Source: Peribacillus sp. FSL E2-0218 (GTDB lineage: Bacteria > Bacillota > Bacilli > Bacillales > DSM-1321). From it: 64,000 nt of DNA. The notes under the pieces were generated by a model. It was not told where the DNA came from. It ran no database searches and worked only from the letters and a program-made list of their open reading frames with translations. A program made the position numbers and the translations under genes. Positions 52,644-62,476 of the stretch are shown piece by piece. The number at the start of each line of letters is the position of its first letter. The first letter of the stretch is position 1. The stretch is taken from NCBI RefSeq assembly GCF_037992945.1, contig NZ_CP150304.1, forward strand, positions 5,118,659 to 5,182,658, read 5' to 3'.

Positions 52644-53348
52644 TTAAACATAATACATGATCGTGACGAGAATGGCCGTAACGAGGATGCCCGGAAGCAG
52701 GTTTGCGACCCTGATTTTGGTGATGCCGATGATGTTCAGGCCTAACGCCAATATCATGACGCCCCCCGTTGCGGTCATTTCCAATATGAACGAATCCATT
52801 AAGGCAGTCGGTATCATCGTGTTGATTTGTCTTGAAAAGATTGCAATGAAACCTTCATAAATAATGATCGGAAATGCTGAAAAGAGGACACCTATCCCTA
52901 GCGTGCTGGCAAGGACAAGTGCAGTAAACCCATCAATGATCGCTTTCGTCATCAGAACATCATGATTATTCCTGATCCCGCTATCCAGGGCACCGATAAT
53001 CGCCATCGCCCCAATCCCGAATATGAGCGTAGCCGTTACAAACCCCTGCGAAATCGAAGTCCCTTCCTTGGCCTTCATCCTGCGCTCGATCCAATTCCCT
53101 AAAGAATTCAGCCTGCCTTCAAGATTGACCCATTCGCCAAGGGCAGCGCCCCCTACGATGCTTAAAATGACAAGAATGAACTGCTCACTTTTCAATCCCA
53201 TCTGCAGGCCTAAAACCATGATGGCCAAGCCGATTCCACTCATGACCGTTTCTTTTATCTTTTCAGGTATATGCTGTAAATACCTTCCCAAAATCGAACC
53301 GATTAAAATGCACGCACCATTCACCAAAGTACCTAATAAAACCATCAT
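52644..53348 (-). CDS. DUF554 membrane protein
   Basis: Encodes 234 residues with about seven membrane helices and the glycine-rich segments TLVNGACILIGSILGRYL and TGGVMILALGLNIIGI. The family is common next to soj/spo0J in Bacillus; B. subtilis YdfK is a paralogue. Transport is suspected but unproven. The start at 53348 is one of two adjacent ATGs. Confidence 0.88.
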   Translation of the reverse strand: MMVLLGTLVNGACILIGSILGRYLQHIPEKIKETVMSGIGLAIMVLGLQMGLKSEQFILVILSIVGGAALGEWVNLEGRLNSLGNWIERRMKAKEGTSISQGFVTATLIFGIGAMAIIGALDSGIRNNHDVLMTKAIIDGFTALVLASTLGIGVLFSAFPIIIYEGFIAIFSRQINTMIPTALMDSFILEMTATGGVMILALGLNIIGITKIRVANLLPGILVTAILVTIMYYV

Positions 53349-53403
53349 CTAATTCACCCATTTTTCGACAGTGAAAAAATAAATCGACATGCCATTTTCC
53401 AAG

Positions 53404-54264
53404 TTATGAGGAAAGGTTCTCTTGATCGATCAAGTCCAGAATCCGCTCTAGATCTTCTTTTGAAAAAAATTCGATTTCTATTTTCCCTTTTTTCTTGCTC
53501 TGCTTTATCGTTACACTGGTTCCCAGCCTTTCGCGAAGGCTTGTCTCGCGCTGTTTTATGAAAATATCTTTTTTCTCTTGTTTATTTGGTTTCGTTTCAC
53601 GTGAAACGCGATCGTTCAATTGATGTATGTATTGCTCCAGCTGTCTTACATTCATTCCTTCTTTGAGGATTTTATCCACTACAGGCTTCAGCATTTCCTT
53701 GTTCTTGATGCCCAGTAATGCCCGGCCATGTCCCATCGACAGTTTCCCCGCTGAGATATGGCTCCTTATCCCTTCAGGCAGCGATAGCAATCGCACATGG
53801 TTGGCAATATGGGGCCGGCTTTTCCCCAGGCGGTTGGCCAGCTGCTCCTGGGTGAATTCCAGTTTTTCCAGCAGTGTCTGATAGGCCGCCGCTTCCTCGA
53901 TCGGGTTTAAATCTTCCCGTTGCAGGTTTTCCAAAATGGCCAGTTCCATCATCTGCTGTTCATTCAATTCCCGGACAACGACAGGAACTGTCTTCAAACC
54001 AGCTTCCATGGCAGCACGATAGCGTCTCTCCCCAGCCACGATTTCATATCCCTTGATACTTTTCCGGGCAATAATCGGCTGCAGGATCCCATGCTCCTCG
54101 ATCGATTGCTTCAGTTCTTCTATCGCTTCAAGCCGGAAGTTCTTTCGGGGCTGATAAGGATTTGGCCTTAGTTCCCTTAATTTGATTTCGCGCACGATTT
54201 CATCTTTACTTATTTCACCATTATTGAAAAGTGCGTTAAGTCCTTTGCCAAGCCCTTTAGCCAT
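53404..54264 (-). CDS. parB: ParB/Spo0J chromosome partitioning protein
   Basis: Encodes 286 residues: N-terminal CTPase domain with the conserved box GERRYRAAMEAG near residue 77, central helix-turn-helix (TQEQLANRLGKSRPHIANH, about 137-155) and C-terminal dimerisation domain. It loads on parS, spreads as a clamp and recruits SMC. It also regulates Soj and sporulation entry. Its ATG overlaps the soj stop by 8 bases, so translation is coupled. A parS site lies inside the gene. Confidence 0.96.
   Translation of the reverse strand: MAKGLGKGLNALFNNGEISKDEIVREIKLRELRPNPYQPRKNFRLEAIEELKQSIEEHGILQPIIARKSIKGYEIVAGERRYRAAMEAGLKTVPVVVRELNEQQMMELAILENLQREDLNPIEEAAAYQTLLEKLEFTQEQLANRLGKSRPHIANHVRLLSLPEGIRSHISAGKLSMGHGRALLGIKNKEMLKPVVDKILKEGMNVRQLEQYIHQLNDRVSRETKPNKQEKKDIFIKQRETSLRERLGTSVTIKQSKKKGKIEIEFFSKEDLERILDLIDQENLSS
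53593..53608. promoter_or_regulatory. parS site inside parB
   Basis: CGTTTCACGTGAAACG has the perfect 14-base core of parS, with the two outer bases changed. B. subtilis likewise has a parS within spo0J. Confidence 0.88.
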
Positions 54265-55018
54265 GTGATACCACTTCCTTTGCCAATTCTAAATAGACCT
54301 CCGCTCCACGTGATTTCGGATCATAAATGATGATTGGTTCTCCATGGCTCGGTGCCTCGCTCAAACGCACATTGCGGGGTATGATCGTTTGATAAACTTT
54401 ATCCTGGAAGTACTTTTTGACTTCTTCAATGACCTGGAGACCTAAATTCGTTCTCGCATCCAGCATCGTCAATAGCACACCTTCGATTTTCAACTCATGG
54501 TTCAAATGCTTTTGCACGAGTCGGACCGTATTCAAGAGTTGACTTAAGCCCTCCAATGCATAATATTCACATTGGACGGGAATCAAAACGGCATCAGCCG
54601 CCGTCAAAGCATTAAGCGTGAGCAAGCCTAGAGATGGAGGACAGTCGATCACAATGTAATCGTATTCGCTTTGCACCTCTTCCAATGCCCTTTTTAAGCG
54701 CACTTCCCTTGATATCGTTGGTACCAGTTCAATTTCAGCACCTGCAAGTTGAATGGTCGCAGGTATGGCATATAAGTTTTCCACCTTTGTTTCCAAGATG
54801 ACGGCACTGGCTTCGACGTCATCCACCAATACATCATAAATACACTGCTCGACATCTGCTTTATCAATACCTGCACCGCTCGTCGCATTTCCCTGCGGAT
54901 CGATATCGACCATTAAGACTTTCTGCCCTATGTAAGCAAGGCACGCACTTAGACTGACAGAAGTTGTCGTTTTTCCTACACCGCCTTTTTGATTGGCAAT
55001 GGCAAGAATCTTACCCAC
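54257..55018 (-). CDS. soj: Soj/ParA chromosome partitioning ATPase
   Basis: From the GTG at 55018 it encodes 253 residues, the same as B. subtilis Soj. The deviant Walker A QKGGVGKTT, switch I DIDPQGNATSG and IDCPPSLGLLT are intact. It binds DNA as an ATP dimer, drives origin segregation with ParB and modulates DnaA. AGGTG lies 5 bases before the GTG; the frame is open to a TTG at 55036. Confidence 0.95.
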   Translation of the reverse strand: MGKILAIANQKGGVGKTTTSVSLSACLAYIGQKVLMVDIDPQGNATSGAGIDKADVEQCIYDVLVDDVEASAVILETKVENLYAIPATIQLAGAEIELVPTISREVRLKRALEEVQSEYDYIVIDCPPSLGLLTLNALTAADAVLIPVQCEYYALEGLSQLLNTVRLVQKHLNHELKIEGVLLTMLDARTNLGLQVIEEVKKYFQDKVYQTIIPRNVRLSEAPSHGEPIIIYDPKSRGAEVYLELAKEVVSHG

Positions 55019-55218
55019 GAATTCACCTGCTTTCAACTATCTTCAATACGCCATTTATTACCGTAAATCCACTTATTTCTTTCTATTTTATCATGAATAT
55101 TACTGGAAGAAATCGTTTTCTTCAATTCCACAAAAAATTGAAAAATGCCTAAACGGCACGAAAAGCCGCGGAAAAGCGTAACACTTTCGCAAAAGATAAG
55201 CCCTGCGAAGGCAAAAAA

Positions 55219-55245
55219 AGCTTGGTAATCGGAGACTACCAAGCT
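55219..55245 (-). terminator. noc terminator
   Basis: A 9 bp stem (AGCTTGGTA and complement) followed on the minus strand by seven Ts. Confidence 0.85.
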
Positions 55246-55261
55246 GGGCCAAGAATGGGGA

Positions 55262-56122
55262 TCAAGATTTTTTCTTGGGTATTTTTATCGTGAATTGATA
55301 ATACTCCTCGAATTCTTCTTCCTCTGCATCCAAGTTTATTCCGTTGTCTGTAACCATGCTGAGCGATTGCCGGATCGTGTTCACGGCGATCCTCATGTCC
55401 TTACTGAACGCCTTCCGCTTAGGTTTCGGTTTTTGCACCGTACCTGTCAGAAGCTTGACGACCTGCTCTTCCGTCTGCTTGACATTCAACCCTTTTTCGA
55501 TGATTTCCAAAAGCAATTTGATTTGCTTTTCCGGACTTTTCAACGGAATCAACGAACGGGCATGCCGCTCCGTAATTTGCTTTTGAAGAAGTGCATCTTG
55601 AACTTCCTGGGGCAGCTTAAGCAGCCGCAGCTTATTCGCAACGGTTGATTGCCCTATCCCCAACCTTTGTGCCAAAGCTTCCTGGGTCAAACTATGCAGC
55701 TCCAAGAGTTTACCGTATGCCAAAGCTTCTTCAATCGGTGTCAACTCTTCACGCTGAAGGTTTTCTATCAGCGCAACGGAAGCCGTTTCTGTATCGGTGA
55801 AATCCTTGATAATTGCAGGTGCCAATTCCCAGCCCAGCTTTTGCATGGCTCGAAAACGCCGTTCACCTGCTATGATTTCATATTTCCCCTGTCCATAAGC
55901 CCTTACTACGATTGGTTGAATGATTCCATGAGTATGGATCGTTTGAGCCAATTCAGCAATTTTATCGTCATTAAAAACGGTCCTTGGTTGAAATCGATTA
56001 GGTACAATATCAGAAATGGATATTTTTCTTATTTCTTCATTATTATTGCTAGGTGTCTCCATCTCTAGTTGCTGTTCTTCTTTTTCGCCAAACCCAAAGA
56101 ACCGCGAAAAAGGATGCTTCAT
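55262..56122 (-). CDS. noc: Nucleoid occlusion protein Noc
   Basis: From the ATG at 56122 it encodes 286 residues. The amphipathic membrane-binding N terminus MKHPFSRFFGFGEKEE is present, then a ParB/CTPase domain with GERRFRAMQKLG and a helix-turn-helix (TQEALAQRLGIGQSTVANK). It binds DNA, tethers it to the membrane and blocks FtsZ assembly over the nucleoid. AGGTGG lies 9 bases before the ATG; the longer frame to 56158 would bury the amphipathic helix. Confidence 0.95.
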   Translation of the reverse strand: MKHPFSRFFGFGEKEEQQLEMETPSNNNEEIRKISISDIVPNRFQPRTVFNDDKIAELAQTIHTHGIIQPIVVRAYGQGKYEIIAGERRFRAMQKLGWELAPAIIKDFTDTETASVALIENLQREELTPIEEALAYGKLLELHSLTQEALAQRLGIGQSTVANKLRLLKLPQEVQDALLQKQITERHARSLIPLKSPEKQIKLLLEIIEKGLNVKQTEEQVVKLLTGTVQKPKPKRKAFSKDMRIAVNTIRQSLSMVTDNGINLDAEEEEFEEYYQFTIKIPKKKS

Positions 56123-56502
56123 CTTCCTACACCACCTTTTAAAACTCCCAAATAACATATTCTCTATTTAAAGGACAAGTCCTGCATACATTTCCCGACA
56201 TGGTTATACATATGATCCTTCACTGTAAAAAACATGTCGACTGGCGTCATCAAGGCAATATGTGGAGCGGACGACCAGTGATTTTCTACCTCTTTCGGCA
56301 TGCCCCGGATTATTTCCCCGAATTGAATAGGGAAATATCGCCAACATACCAGTCCTGCTTCGAAAAATTGGCACAAGGTCTATTGTACCAAGGTCCGCCT
56401 TCATGCGGGATTATCCATTAATAAATGAATGGAATGATACCTTTATAGTAAAAGAAAACATGGACAAGTGCCAGCTCTATATGCGATTTTTCTTACTAAA
56501 GG
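56123..56502. other. Gap between noc and rsmG with ambiguous frames
   Basis: The gap keeps overlapping open frames of 66-73 codons on both strands (about 56164-56421). None has a good ribosome site or a sequence I recognise, and two minus-strand frames overlap each other. It may be decayed coding sequence or chance. Confidence 0.35.
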
Positions 56503-57219
56503 TTATTCAATGGGCTGTTTATTCGGTGTCCCTGGTTTTCTTGGATATTTTTTCGGCGTCTTCTTCACCTTATTGACTGTAATGATGTTTCTTTCACTAT
56601 TTTCTTCTGGCAAAGTGAAGTGATGGATTTCAGCAATTTTTCCGCCTAACGTGAAAATCGCCTTTTTCCCTGTATCCATTTCATCTTGTGCACTGGCTGC
56701 TTTCATGGCGATGAACGTACCCTCGGTCTTCACAAGCGGCAAGCATAATTCACTTAAAACGGACATCCTCGCCACCGCTCTTGCCATGACAATATCATAA
56801 GCTTCACGGTGCTCCGGTTTTTGGGCGAAGGTTTCCGCCCTGTCATGATAGAAGGAGACGTCCTTTAATTGCAGGGAATCCGCAAGATGATTCAAGAAAG
56901 AAATCCGCTTATTCAAGGAATCAACAATCGATACGTGAATGTCCGGGAAACAAATCTTCAATGGAATGCTGGGAAAACCAGCTCCAGCCCCAACATCGCA
57001 AATCCGATAAGGTTTGTTGAAATCGAAATAGAAGGCAGCACTGATAGAATCATAAAAATGCTTTAAATAAACCTCTTCTTTATCAGTGATGGCCGTTAAG
57101 TTCATCTTTTCGTTCCATTCAACCAATAAACGGTAATAGGTGTCAAACTGATCAAGCTGGTGAGGAGAAAGCTCGATCCCTTTCTCCTGCAACGCTCTTT
57201 GGAACTGTTCTATATTCAT
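56503..57219 (-). CDS. rsmG: 16S rRNA G527 N7-methyltransferase
   Basis: Encodes 238 residues. The SAM motif DVGAGAGFPSIPLKI lies near residue 75, with the later IVMARAVARMSVL. It methylates G527 of 16S rRNA; loss gives low-level streptomycin resistance in B. subtilis. It follows mnmG by 30 bases. The basic tail KKTPKKYPRKPGTPNKQPIE is typical of Bacillus RsmG. Confidence 0.96.
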   Translation of the reverse strand: MNIEQFQRALQEKGIELSPHQLDQFDTYYRLLVEWNEKMNLTAITDKEEVYLKHFYDSISAAFYFDFNKPYRICDVGAGAGFPSIPLKICFPDIHVSIVDSLNKRISFLNHLADSLQLKDVSFYHDRAETFAQKPEHREAYDIVMARAVARMSVLSELCLPLVKTEGTFIAMKAASAQDEMDTGKKAIFTLGGKIAEIHHFTLPEENSERNIITVNKVKKTPKKYPRKPGTPNKQPIE

Positions 57220-57249
57220 GTTTTCTTCAATCCTTTTTGGGTATTTCCC

Positions 57250-59136
57250 TTACTGAGATACTCGGGCAATCTTTCCTTGTTCCAAATAAACGAGCAAAAT
57301 CGAAACATCGGCCGGATTCACACCGGAAATTCTTGAGGCCTGCGCCACCGATAGCGGAGTGACCTGTTTTAATTTTTGACGTGCTTCCGTTGCGAGGCCA
57401 GAAATGGCATCATAGTCGATATTCTCTGGAATCTTTTTATTCTCCATTTTTTTCAGGCGATCGACCTGCTGCAACGATTTTTCTATATATCCTTCATACT
57501 TGACCTGGATTTCGACCTGTTCCGTCACTTCATCACTCAGTTCGACATCGCTTGGAGCCAAACTTTGAATATGGGAATAATTCATTTCAGGCCGTTTCAA
57601 TAAATCAGACGCACGGATGCCATCCTTAAGCTCACTGCCGCCACTGGCAGTGATGACCGCTTGTACCTCTTCGGTCGGTTTGATGAAATGCGATTTCAGG
57701 CGTTCTTTTTCCTGTTCGACCGCCGCTTTTTTCAAAAGGAAACGATTATAGCGCTCTTCTTTAATCATTCCAATATTGAATCCCATCTCCGTTAAGCGTA
57801 AATCGGCATTATCATGGCGCAATAATAACCGATATTCTGCCCGTGAAGTCAACAATCGATAAGGTTCATTGGTGCCTTTCGTTACAAGGTCGTCGATGAG
57901 AACCCCAATATAGGCATCGGAACGGCTTAAAATCAGCTCTTCTTTACCGATCGCTTTCAATCCGGCGTTAATACCGGCCATCAGACCTTGGCCAGCTGCT
58001 TCTTCATAACCGGAAGTGCCGTTAATTTGTCCGGCAGTATACAGATTCTTAACCTTTTTCGTTTCCAAGGTAGGCCAGAGCTGAGTAGGGACGATCGCAT
58101 CATATTCAATCGCATATCCAGCACGCATCATTTCCGCCTTCTCAAGTCCCGGGATCGTTTGAAGGATCTTCACTTGCACATCTTCAGGCAGACTGGTCGA
58201 TAACCCTTGCACATACACTTCCTTCGTATTGCGTCCCTCAGGCTCAAGGAAGATTTGGTGCCGCGGTTTATCATTAAAACGGACGACCTTATCTTCTATC
58301 GATGGGCAATAACGAGGTCCCGTTCCTTTTATCATTCCGGAATACATAGGAGAACGGTGCAAATTATCATCGATCAGCTGGTGCGTCCCCTCATTGGTAT
58401 ACGTCAGCCAGCATGGCAATTGATCGGTGATGAACTTTGTCGTTTCATAAGAAAAGGCGCGTGGCACTTCATCGCCAGGCTGTATTTCCGTTTTGCTGTA
58501 ATCAATGGAAGAGCTATTCACACGGGGCGGTGTTCCCGTTTTAAAACGGACCAAATCAAACCCCAATTGCTCCAAATGTTCAGAAAGCCTGATGGAAGGC
58601 TGCTGATTATTGGGGCCGCTCGAGTATTTCAGTTCACCTAGGATGATTTCACCGCGTAAATAGGTTCCCGTGGTGATTACGACCGTTTTCGCACGATATA
58701 CCGCTCCTGTTTTCGTGACGACACCCGTACAAATGTCGTTTTCAACGATCAATTCCTCTACCATCCCTTGAATCAAGGTCAGATTCTCTTGGTCTTCTAT
58801 CGTCTTTTTCATTTCTTGTTGATAGAGAAATTTATCCGCCTGGGCACGGAGCGCACGAACGGCCGGACCTTTTGCCGTATTCAGCATCCTCATTTGAATA
58901 TGGGTCTTGTCGATATTTTTTCCCATTTCTCCGCCTAAAGCGTCAATTTCCCTCACGACAATCCCTTTTGCCGGTCCGCCAACGGAGGGATTGCATGGCA
59001 TGAAGGCGACCATATCCAAGTTAATGGTGATCATCAGCGTTTTAGCTCCCACTCTTGCAGCGGCCAGCCCTGCCTCACTACCAGCATGCCCGGCCCCAAT
59101 TACAATGACATCATAGCTACCTGCTTCGTATTGCAT
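57250..59136 (-). CDS. mnmG: tRNA cmnm5U modification subunit MnmG
   Basis: Encodes 628 residues. The FAD motif GAGHAGSEAGLAAARVG starts near residue 14, PCNPSVGGPAKG follows, and the C-terminal helical domain ends in IARVSQ. With MnmE it makes cmnm5U34 in tRNAs. GGAGG lies 9 bases before the ATG. It follows mnmE by 22 bases. Confidence 0.97.
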   Translation of the reverse strand: MQYEAGSYDVIVIGAGHAGSEAGLAAARVGAKTLMITINLDMVAFMPCNPSVGGPAKGIVVREIDALGGEMGKNIDKTHIQMRMLNTAKGPAVRALRAQADKFLYQQEMKKTIEDQENLTLIQGMVEELIVENDICTGVVTKTGAVYRAKTVVITTGTYLRGEIILGELKYSSGPNNQQPSIRLSEHLEQLGFDLVRFKTGTPPRVNSSSIDYSKTEIQPGDEVPRAFSYETTKFITDQLPCWLTYTNEGTHQLIDDNLHRSPMYSGMIKGTGPRYCPSIEDKVVRFNDKPRHQIFLEPEGRNTKEVYVQGLSTSLPEDVQVKILQTIPGLEKAEMMRAGYAIEYDAIVPTQLWPTLETKKVKNLYTAGQINGTSGYEEAAGQGLMAGINAGLKAIGKEELILSRSDAYIGVLIDDLVTKGTNEPYRLLTSRAEYRLLLRHDNADLRLTEMGFNIGMIKEERYNRFLLKKAAVEQEKERLKSHFIKPTEEVQAVITASGGSELKDGIRASDLLKRPEMNYSHIQSLAPSDVELSDEVTEQVEIQVKYEGYIEKSLQQVDRLKKMENKKIPENIDYDAISGLATEARQKLKQVTPLSVAQASRISGVNPADVSILLVYLEQGKIARVSQ

Positions 59137-59158
59137 GTCCTTTTCCTCCTTTTTTCGA

Positions 59159-60544
59159 TTATTTTCCTAAACAAAATTGCGAGAACAATTGGTTGATTAA
59201 ATTATCCTGGACGCTTTCACCAATGATTTCACCGAGGAGCTCCCATGCTTTCGTGAAATCGATTTGAACCAAATCAATCGGCGTACCCATTTCAATCGCT
59301 TCAATTGCATCGGTAATGGACTGCCGTGCCTGTCCGAGCAAAGCGATATGCCGGGCATTGGATACATAAGTCAGGTCTCCCGTTTCTAAAGCACCTTCAA
59401 AAAATAGGGAAGCAATGGCTTCCTCCAATTCGTCGACCCCTTGGTCTTCAAGTAATGAAGTGGAAACAACCTTATGGGATGCTGAATATTGCTTCACCTT
59501 TGCCCTATCGATTTTTTGTGGAAGATCCGTTTTATTGATGATGACAATAACATCCATTCCCTCGACAGCCTGGAACAGCAACTCATCCTCAGGTGTAAAA
59601 TCATCGGAATAATTCAATACGAGCAGGATTAAATCAGCTTCTTTCAATACTGCACGAGACCGTTCAACCCCAATTCTTTCAACGATATCTTCCGTTTCCC
59701 GAATTCCTGCCGTATCGACAAGTTTAAGCGGAACACCGCGAACATTGACATATTCCTCGATTACATCACGCGTTGTCCCAGGAATATCCGTGACAATCGC
59801 TTTATTTTCATGAACCAAGCTGTTAAGCAAAGAAGATTTCCCGACATTGGGGCGCCCGATAATAACGGTCGCAAGCCCATCGCGAAGGATTTTCCCCTGC
59901 TGGGCTGTATGAAGCAGCTTCTCGATTTCGGTCTTGACATAACTGCCTTTTTCCAAAAATAAACGATGTGTCATTTCTTCGACATCATCATATTCCGGAT
60001 AATCTATATTTACCTCGACTTGAGCGAGTGTCTGTAAAATTTCTTGGCGAAGGTTTTGGATTAATTTTGAAAGCCGGCCTTCCATTTGTCCTAAAGCAAC
60101 ATTCATCGCTTTATCCGTTTTAGCGCGAATCAAATCCATGACGGCCTCCGCTTGGGAAAGGTCGATCCTTCCATTCAAAAAGGCACGTTTCGTAAATTCA
60201 CCCGGTTCAGCAAGACGAGCACCTTGAGAAAGGATGAGCTGCAATACCCGATTGACCGAAACGATTCCGCCGTGACAGTTAATTTCCACGACATCTTCCC
60301 TTGTAAACGTCTTTGGCCCCTTCATGACGGAAACCATGACTTCCTCTATGATTTCACTCGTTTTAGGCTGGATAAGATGTCCATAATGAATCGTATGTGA
60401 ATTGACCTCAAGCAATCCTTTTCCGCCTGGTCCTTTAAAAATCCTATCGGCTATTTCTATGGCCTCATCACCGCTGATTCTAACGATGGCGATTGCCCCT
60501 TCCCCTAAAGGGGTAGAGATAGCGGTGATTGTATCGAATTCCAT
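59159..60544 (-). CDS. mnmE: tRNA modification GTPase MnmE
   Basis: Encodes 461 residues: an N-terminal folate-binding domain, a helical domain and an inserted G domain (GRPNVGKSSLLNS near residue 226, DIPGTTRD, INKTD). The C-terminal CLGK carries the conserved cysteine. Works with MnmG. AGAGGTG precedes the ATG. It heads mnmE-mnmG-rsmG. Confidence 0.97.
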   Translation of the reverse strand: MEFDTITAISTPLGEGAIAIVRISGDEAIEIADRIFKGPGGKGLLEVNSHTIHYGHLIQPKTSEIIEEVMVSVMKGPKTFTREDVVEINCHGGIVSVNRVLQLILSQGARLAEPGEFTKRAFLNGRIDLSQAEAVMDLIRAKTDKAMNVALGQMEGRLSKLIQNLRQEILQTLAQVEVNIDYPEYDDVEEMTHRLFLEKGSYVKTEIEKLLHTAQQGKILRDGLATVIIGRPNVGKSSLLNSLVHENKAIVTDIPGTTRDVIEEYVNVRGVPLKLVDTAGIRETEDIVERIGVERSRAVLKEADLILLVLNYSDDFTPEDELLFQAVEGMDVIVIINKTDLPQKIDRAKVKQYSASHKVVSTSLLEDQGVDELEEAIASLFFEGALETGDLTYVSNARHIALLGQARQSITDAIEAIEMGTPIDLVQIDFTKAWELLGEIIGESVQDNLINQLFSQFCLGK

Positions 60545-60668
60545 GTTTTCACCTCTTATATATTGATGTTTCTATATTATTTTTGATAATAAAATCGTCG
60601 AATCCCTAAATTACTACAATACCACAGTATATTCATGAAAAAAAGTAGATACTCCTTCCTTCCAAGAG

Positions 60669-60731
60669 TTATCCACATGCAGCGCAACCATATTCTGTAA
60701 CATCCATTTTAACTTATCCACATGTGAATAA
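60669..60731. promoter_or_regulatory. DnaA-box cluster upstream of mnmE
   Basis: TTATCCACA at 60669-60677 and 60714-60722 on the plus strand, and TTATTCACA on the minus strand at 60723-60731, all perfect. The last two form a near-contiguous inverted pair. Nothing else is evident in the 357-base gap apart from the jag terminator. Confidence 0.8.
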
Positions 60732-60876
60732 CAAATGCGGCGGCTCTCCCTTTTTCCCTTTCAATACGGAATGTGCGACCATCGAAATGAAGCGTGTCGG
60801 TTATTGCTGAATGGCCCTTTATATTACATAGCTTTCGACAAAAACCGATGGCACGTCCACGTCTCACCAAAAAAAA

Positions 60877-60903
60877 GAACCCCTGCTAATAAGCAGAAGG
60901 TTC
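60877..60903 (-). terminator. jag terminator
   Basis: GAACC/GGTTC and CTGCT/AGCAG stems separated by an internal loop, followed on the minus strand by a run of Ts. It overlaps the jag stop codon. Confidence 0.75.
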
Positions 60904-61522
60904 ATTTAAGCGGCGTAATGACCAAATGGCGATAAGGTTCGACACCGCTTGAAGTTGTTTTGATTCTCGGATAATGCAACAGTGCATTATGAATGACCTT
61001 ACGTTCATAGCTTGGCATCGGCTCCAATGAAACGGCCTTGCCCGATTTCAGCGCTTTGTTCGCCATTCTTTCAGCCAATTGAATTAACGTCTCATTGCGT
61101 CGATTTCGATAATCTTCCGCATCGACTGTAATATTCAAGAACTGCTTCGAATGGCGATTCGCAACAAGCTGTGTTAAATATTGGAGGGAATTCAGCGTTT
61201 GACCCCTTTTCCCGATCAATAAAGCGATTTTATCACCTGATAATTGGAATGTTACGTTCTTCCCTTTCCGGTGGACATCGATTTTGGCATCGACACCCAT
61301 CTCAAGGCTGACATTCTTCAAGAATCCAAGTGTCTCCTCGATTGGATCAGGAGGCAATGTCACATGGACAATGGCCTTCCTTGCCCCAAATAAGCCGAAA
61401 AATCCTTTTTTTCCTTCTTCCTCAATTTCAATCTCGACGCGATCCTTCGTGCTGTTCAGTTGAGCTAAAGCTAAATTTACTGCTTCTTCGACAGATTGTC
61501 CTGTAGCAGTCACTTTTTTCAC
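60902..61522 (-). CDS. jag: Jag/KhpB RNA-binding protein
   Basis: Encodes 206 residues: Jag N-terminal domain (VTATGQSVEEAVNLALAQL), KH domain with LIGKRGQTLNSLQYL (about 100-125), and R3H domain (YERKVIHNALLHYPRIKT). It binds RNA and is linked to cell elongation and SpoIIIJ. The start GTG overlaps the yidC stop by 4 bases (GTGA), so translation is coupled. Confidence 0.95.
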   Translation of the reverse strand: MKKVTATGQSVEEAVNLALAQLNSTKDRVEIEIEEEGKKGFFGLFGARKAIVHVTLPPDPIEETLGFLKNVSLEMGVDAKIDVHRKGKNVTFQLSGDKIALLIGKRGQTLNSLQYLTQLVANRHSKQFLNITVDAEDYRNRRNETLIQLAERMANKALKSGKAVSLEPMPSYERKVIHNALLHYPRIKTTSSGVEPYRHLVITPLK

Positions 61523-62307
61523 TTTTTCTTTGCCCCTCCCGCGTTTTCCGCAGCTGCTTTTCTAAGATCCGGACCTTTAATGAAATAGGTTTGAACGATA
61601 CCAAAAAGGTTACCTACTACCCAGTAAAGAGAAAGAGCAGCGGGGAAATTAATAGCAAAAACAACAATCATGATCGGCATGATATAAAGCATCATCGTCA
61701 TTTGTGCAGCCATTTGTGGATTGGAGTTCATCCCGGCCATCGACATTTTCTGTTGGATGAAAGTCGTGATCCCTGCGACTACCGGTAAAATATAATAAGG
61801 ATCCGGTGAGCCTAGATCAAACCAAAGGAAACTATGTAAGGCTATTTCATGCGTACGGCTGATGGCATGGTAAAATCCGATCAGGATCGGCATTTGAACC
61901 ACTATCGGCAAACATCCAGCCAGTGGATTCACATTATATTTTGAAAATAGGGCCATTGTTTCTTGCTGTAGTTTTTGTTGTGTGGCAGCATCTTTTGAGC
62001 TGTATTTCGCTTGAAGTTCCTTCATCTCAGGCTGGATGGCCTGCATGGCTTTCGAGCTTTTCACCTGTTTGATCATAAGCGGAAGCAATGCTAAGCGAAT
62101 GATCAACGTGACACCGATGATACCCAAACCATAGTTCTCGCCAAATGTTTCAGAAAGCCAAATGATCAGGGCTGATAATGGATAGACGATGTATGAATTC
62201 CAAAAACCCTCACTATCCGCAGTAATCGGTTCTTTAATTTCCGTACACCCAGCTAACAGCATCATTATCGAGGCTAGTCCAATAATGAGTAATATTCGTT
62301 TTTTCAA
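61519..62307 (-). CDS. spoIIIJ: Membrane protein insertase YidC1/SpoIIIJ
   Basis: From the TTG at 62307 it encodes 262 residues. A lipoprotein signal ends in LLAGC; five membrane helices follow, with segments VNPLAGCLPIVVQMPILIGFYHAI and the conserved arginine in the groove (LIIRLALLPLMIKQ). It inserts membrane proteins and is needed for sporulation. AGGAGG lies 9 bases before the TTG; the longer frame to 62334 is not supported. Basic tail GGAKKK. Confidence 0.95.
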   Translation of the reverse strand: MKKRILLIIGLASIMMLLAGCTEIKEPITADSEGFWNSYIVYPLSALIIWLSETFGENYGLGIIGVTLIIRLALLPLMIKQVKSSKAMQAIQPEMKELQAKYSSKDAATQQKLQQETMALFSKYNVNPLAGCLPIVVQMPILIGFYHAISRTHEIALHSFLWFDLGSPDPYYILPVVAGITTFIQQKMSMAGMNSNPQMAAQMTMMLYIMPIMIVVFAINFPAALSLYWVVGNLFGIVQTYFIKGPDLRKAAAENAGGAKKK

Positions 62308-62476
62308 CCGTATTTTCCTCCTAACTGCAATCAATCTTTTTTTGATACTATTGCGAACTGCTCATCAGCGAAATGCAGGCCGCCATCTTCACAGTGCAAA
62401 TGGGATGATCTATGTTATCTTTCTCAAATGGCTGGCATCCGCGAGAAATGCTTTGCTTCCGCCATATAAGGAGATT

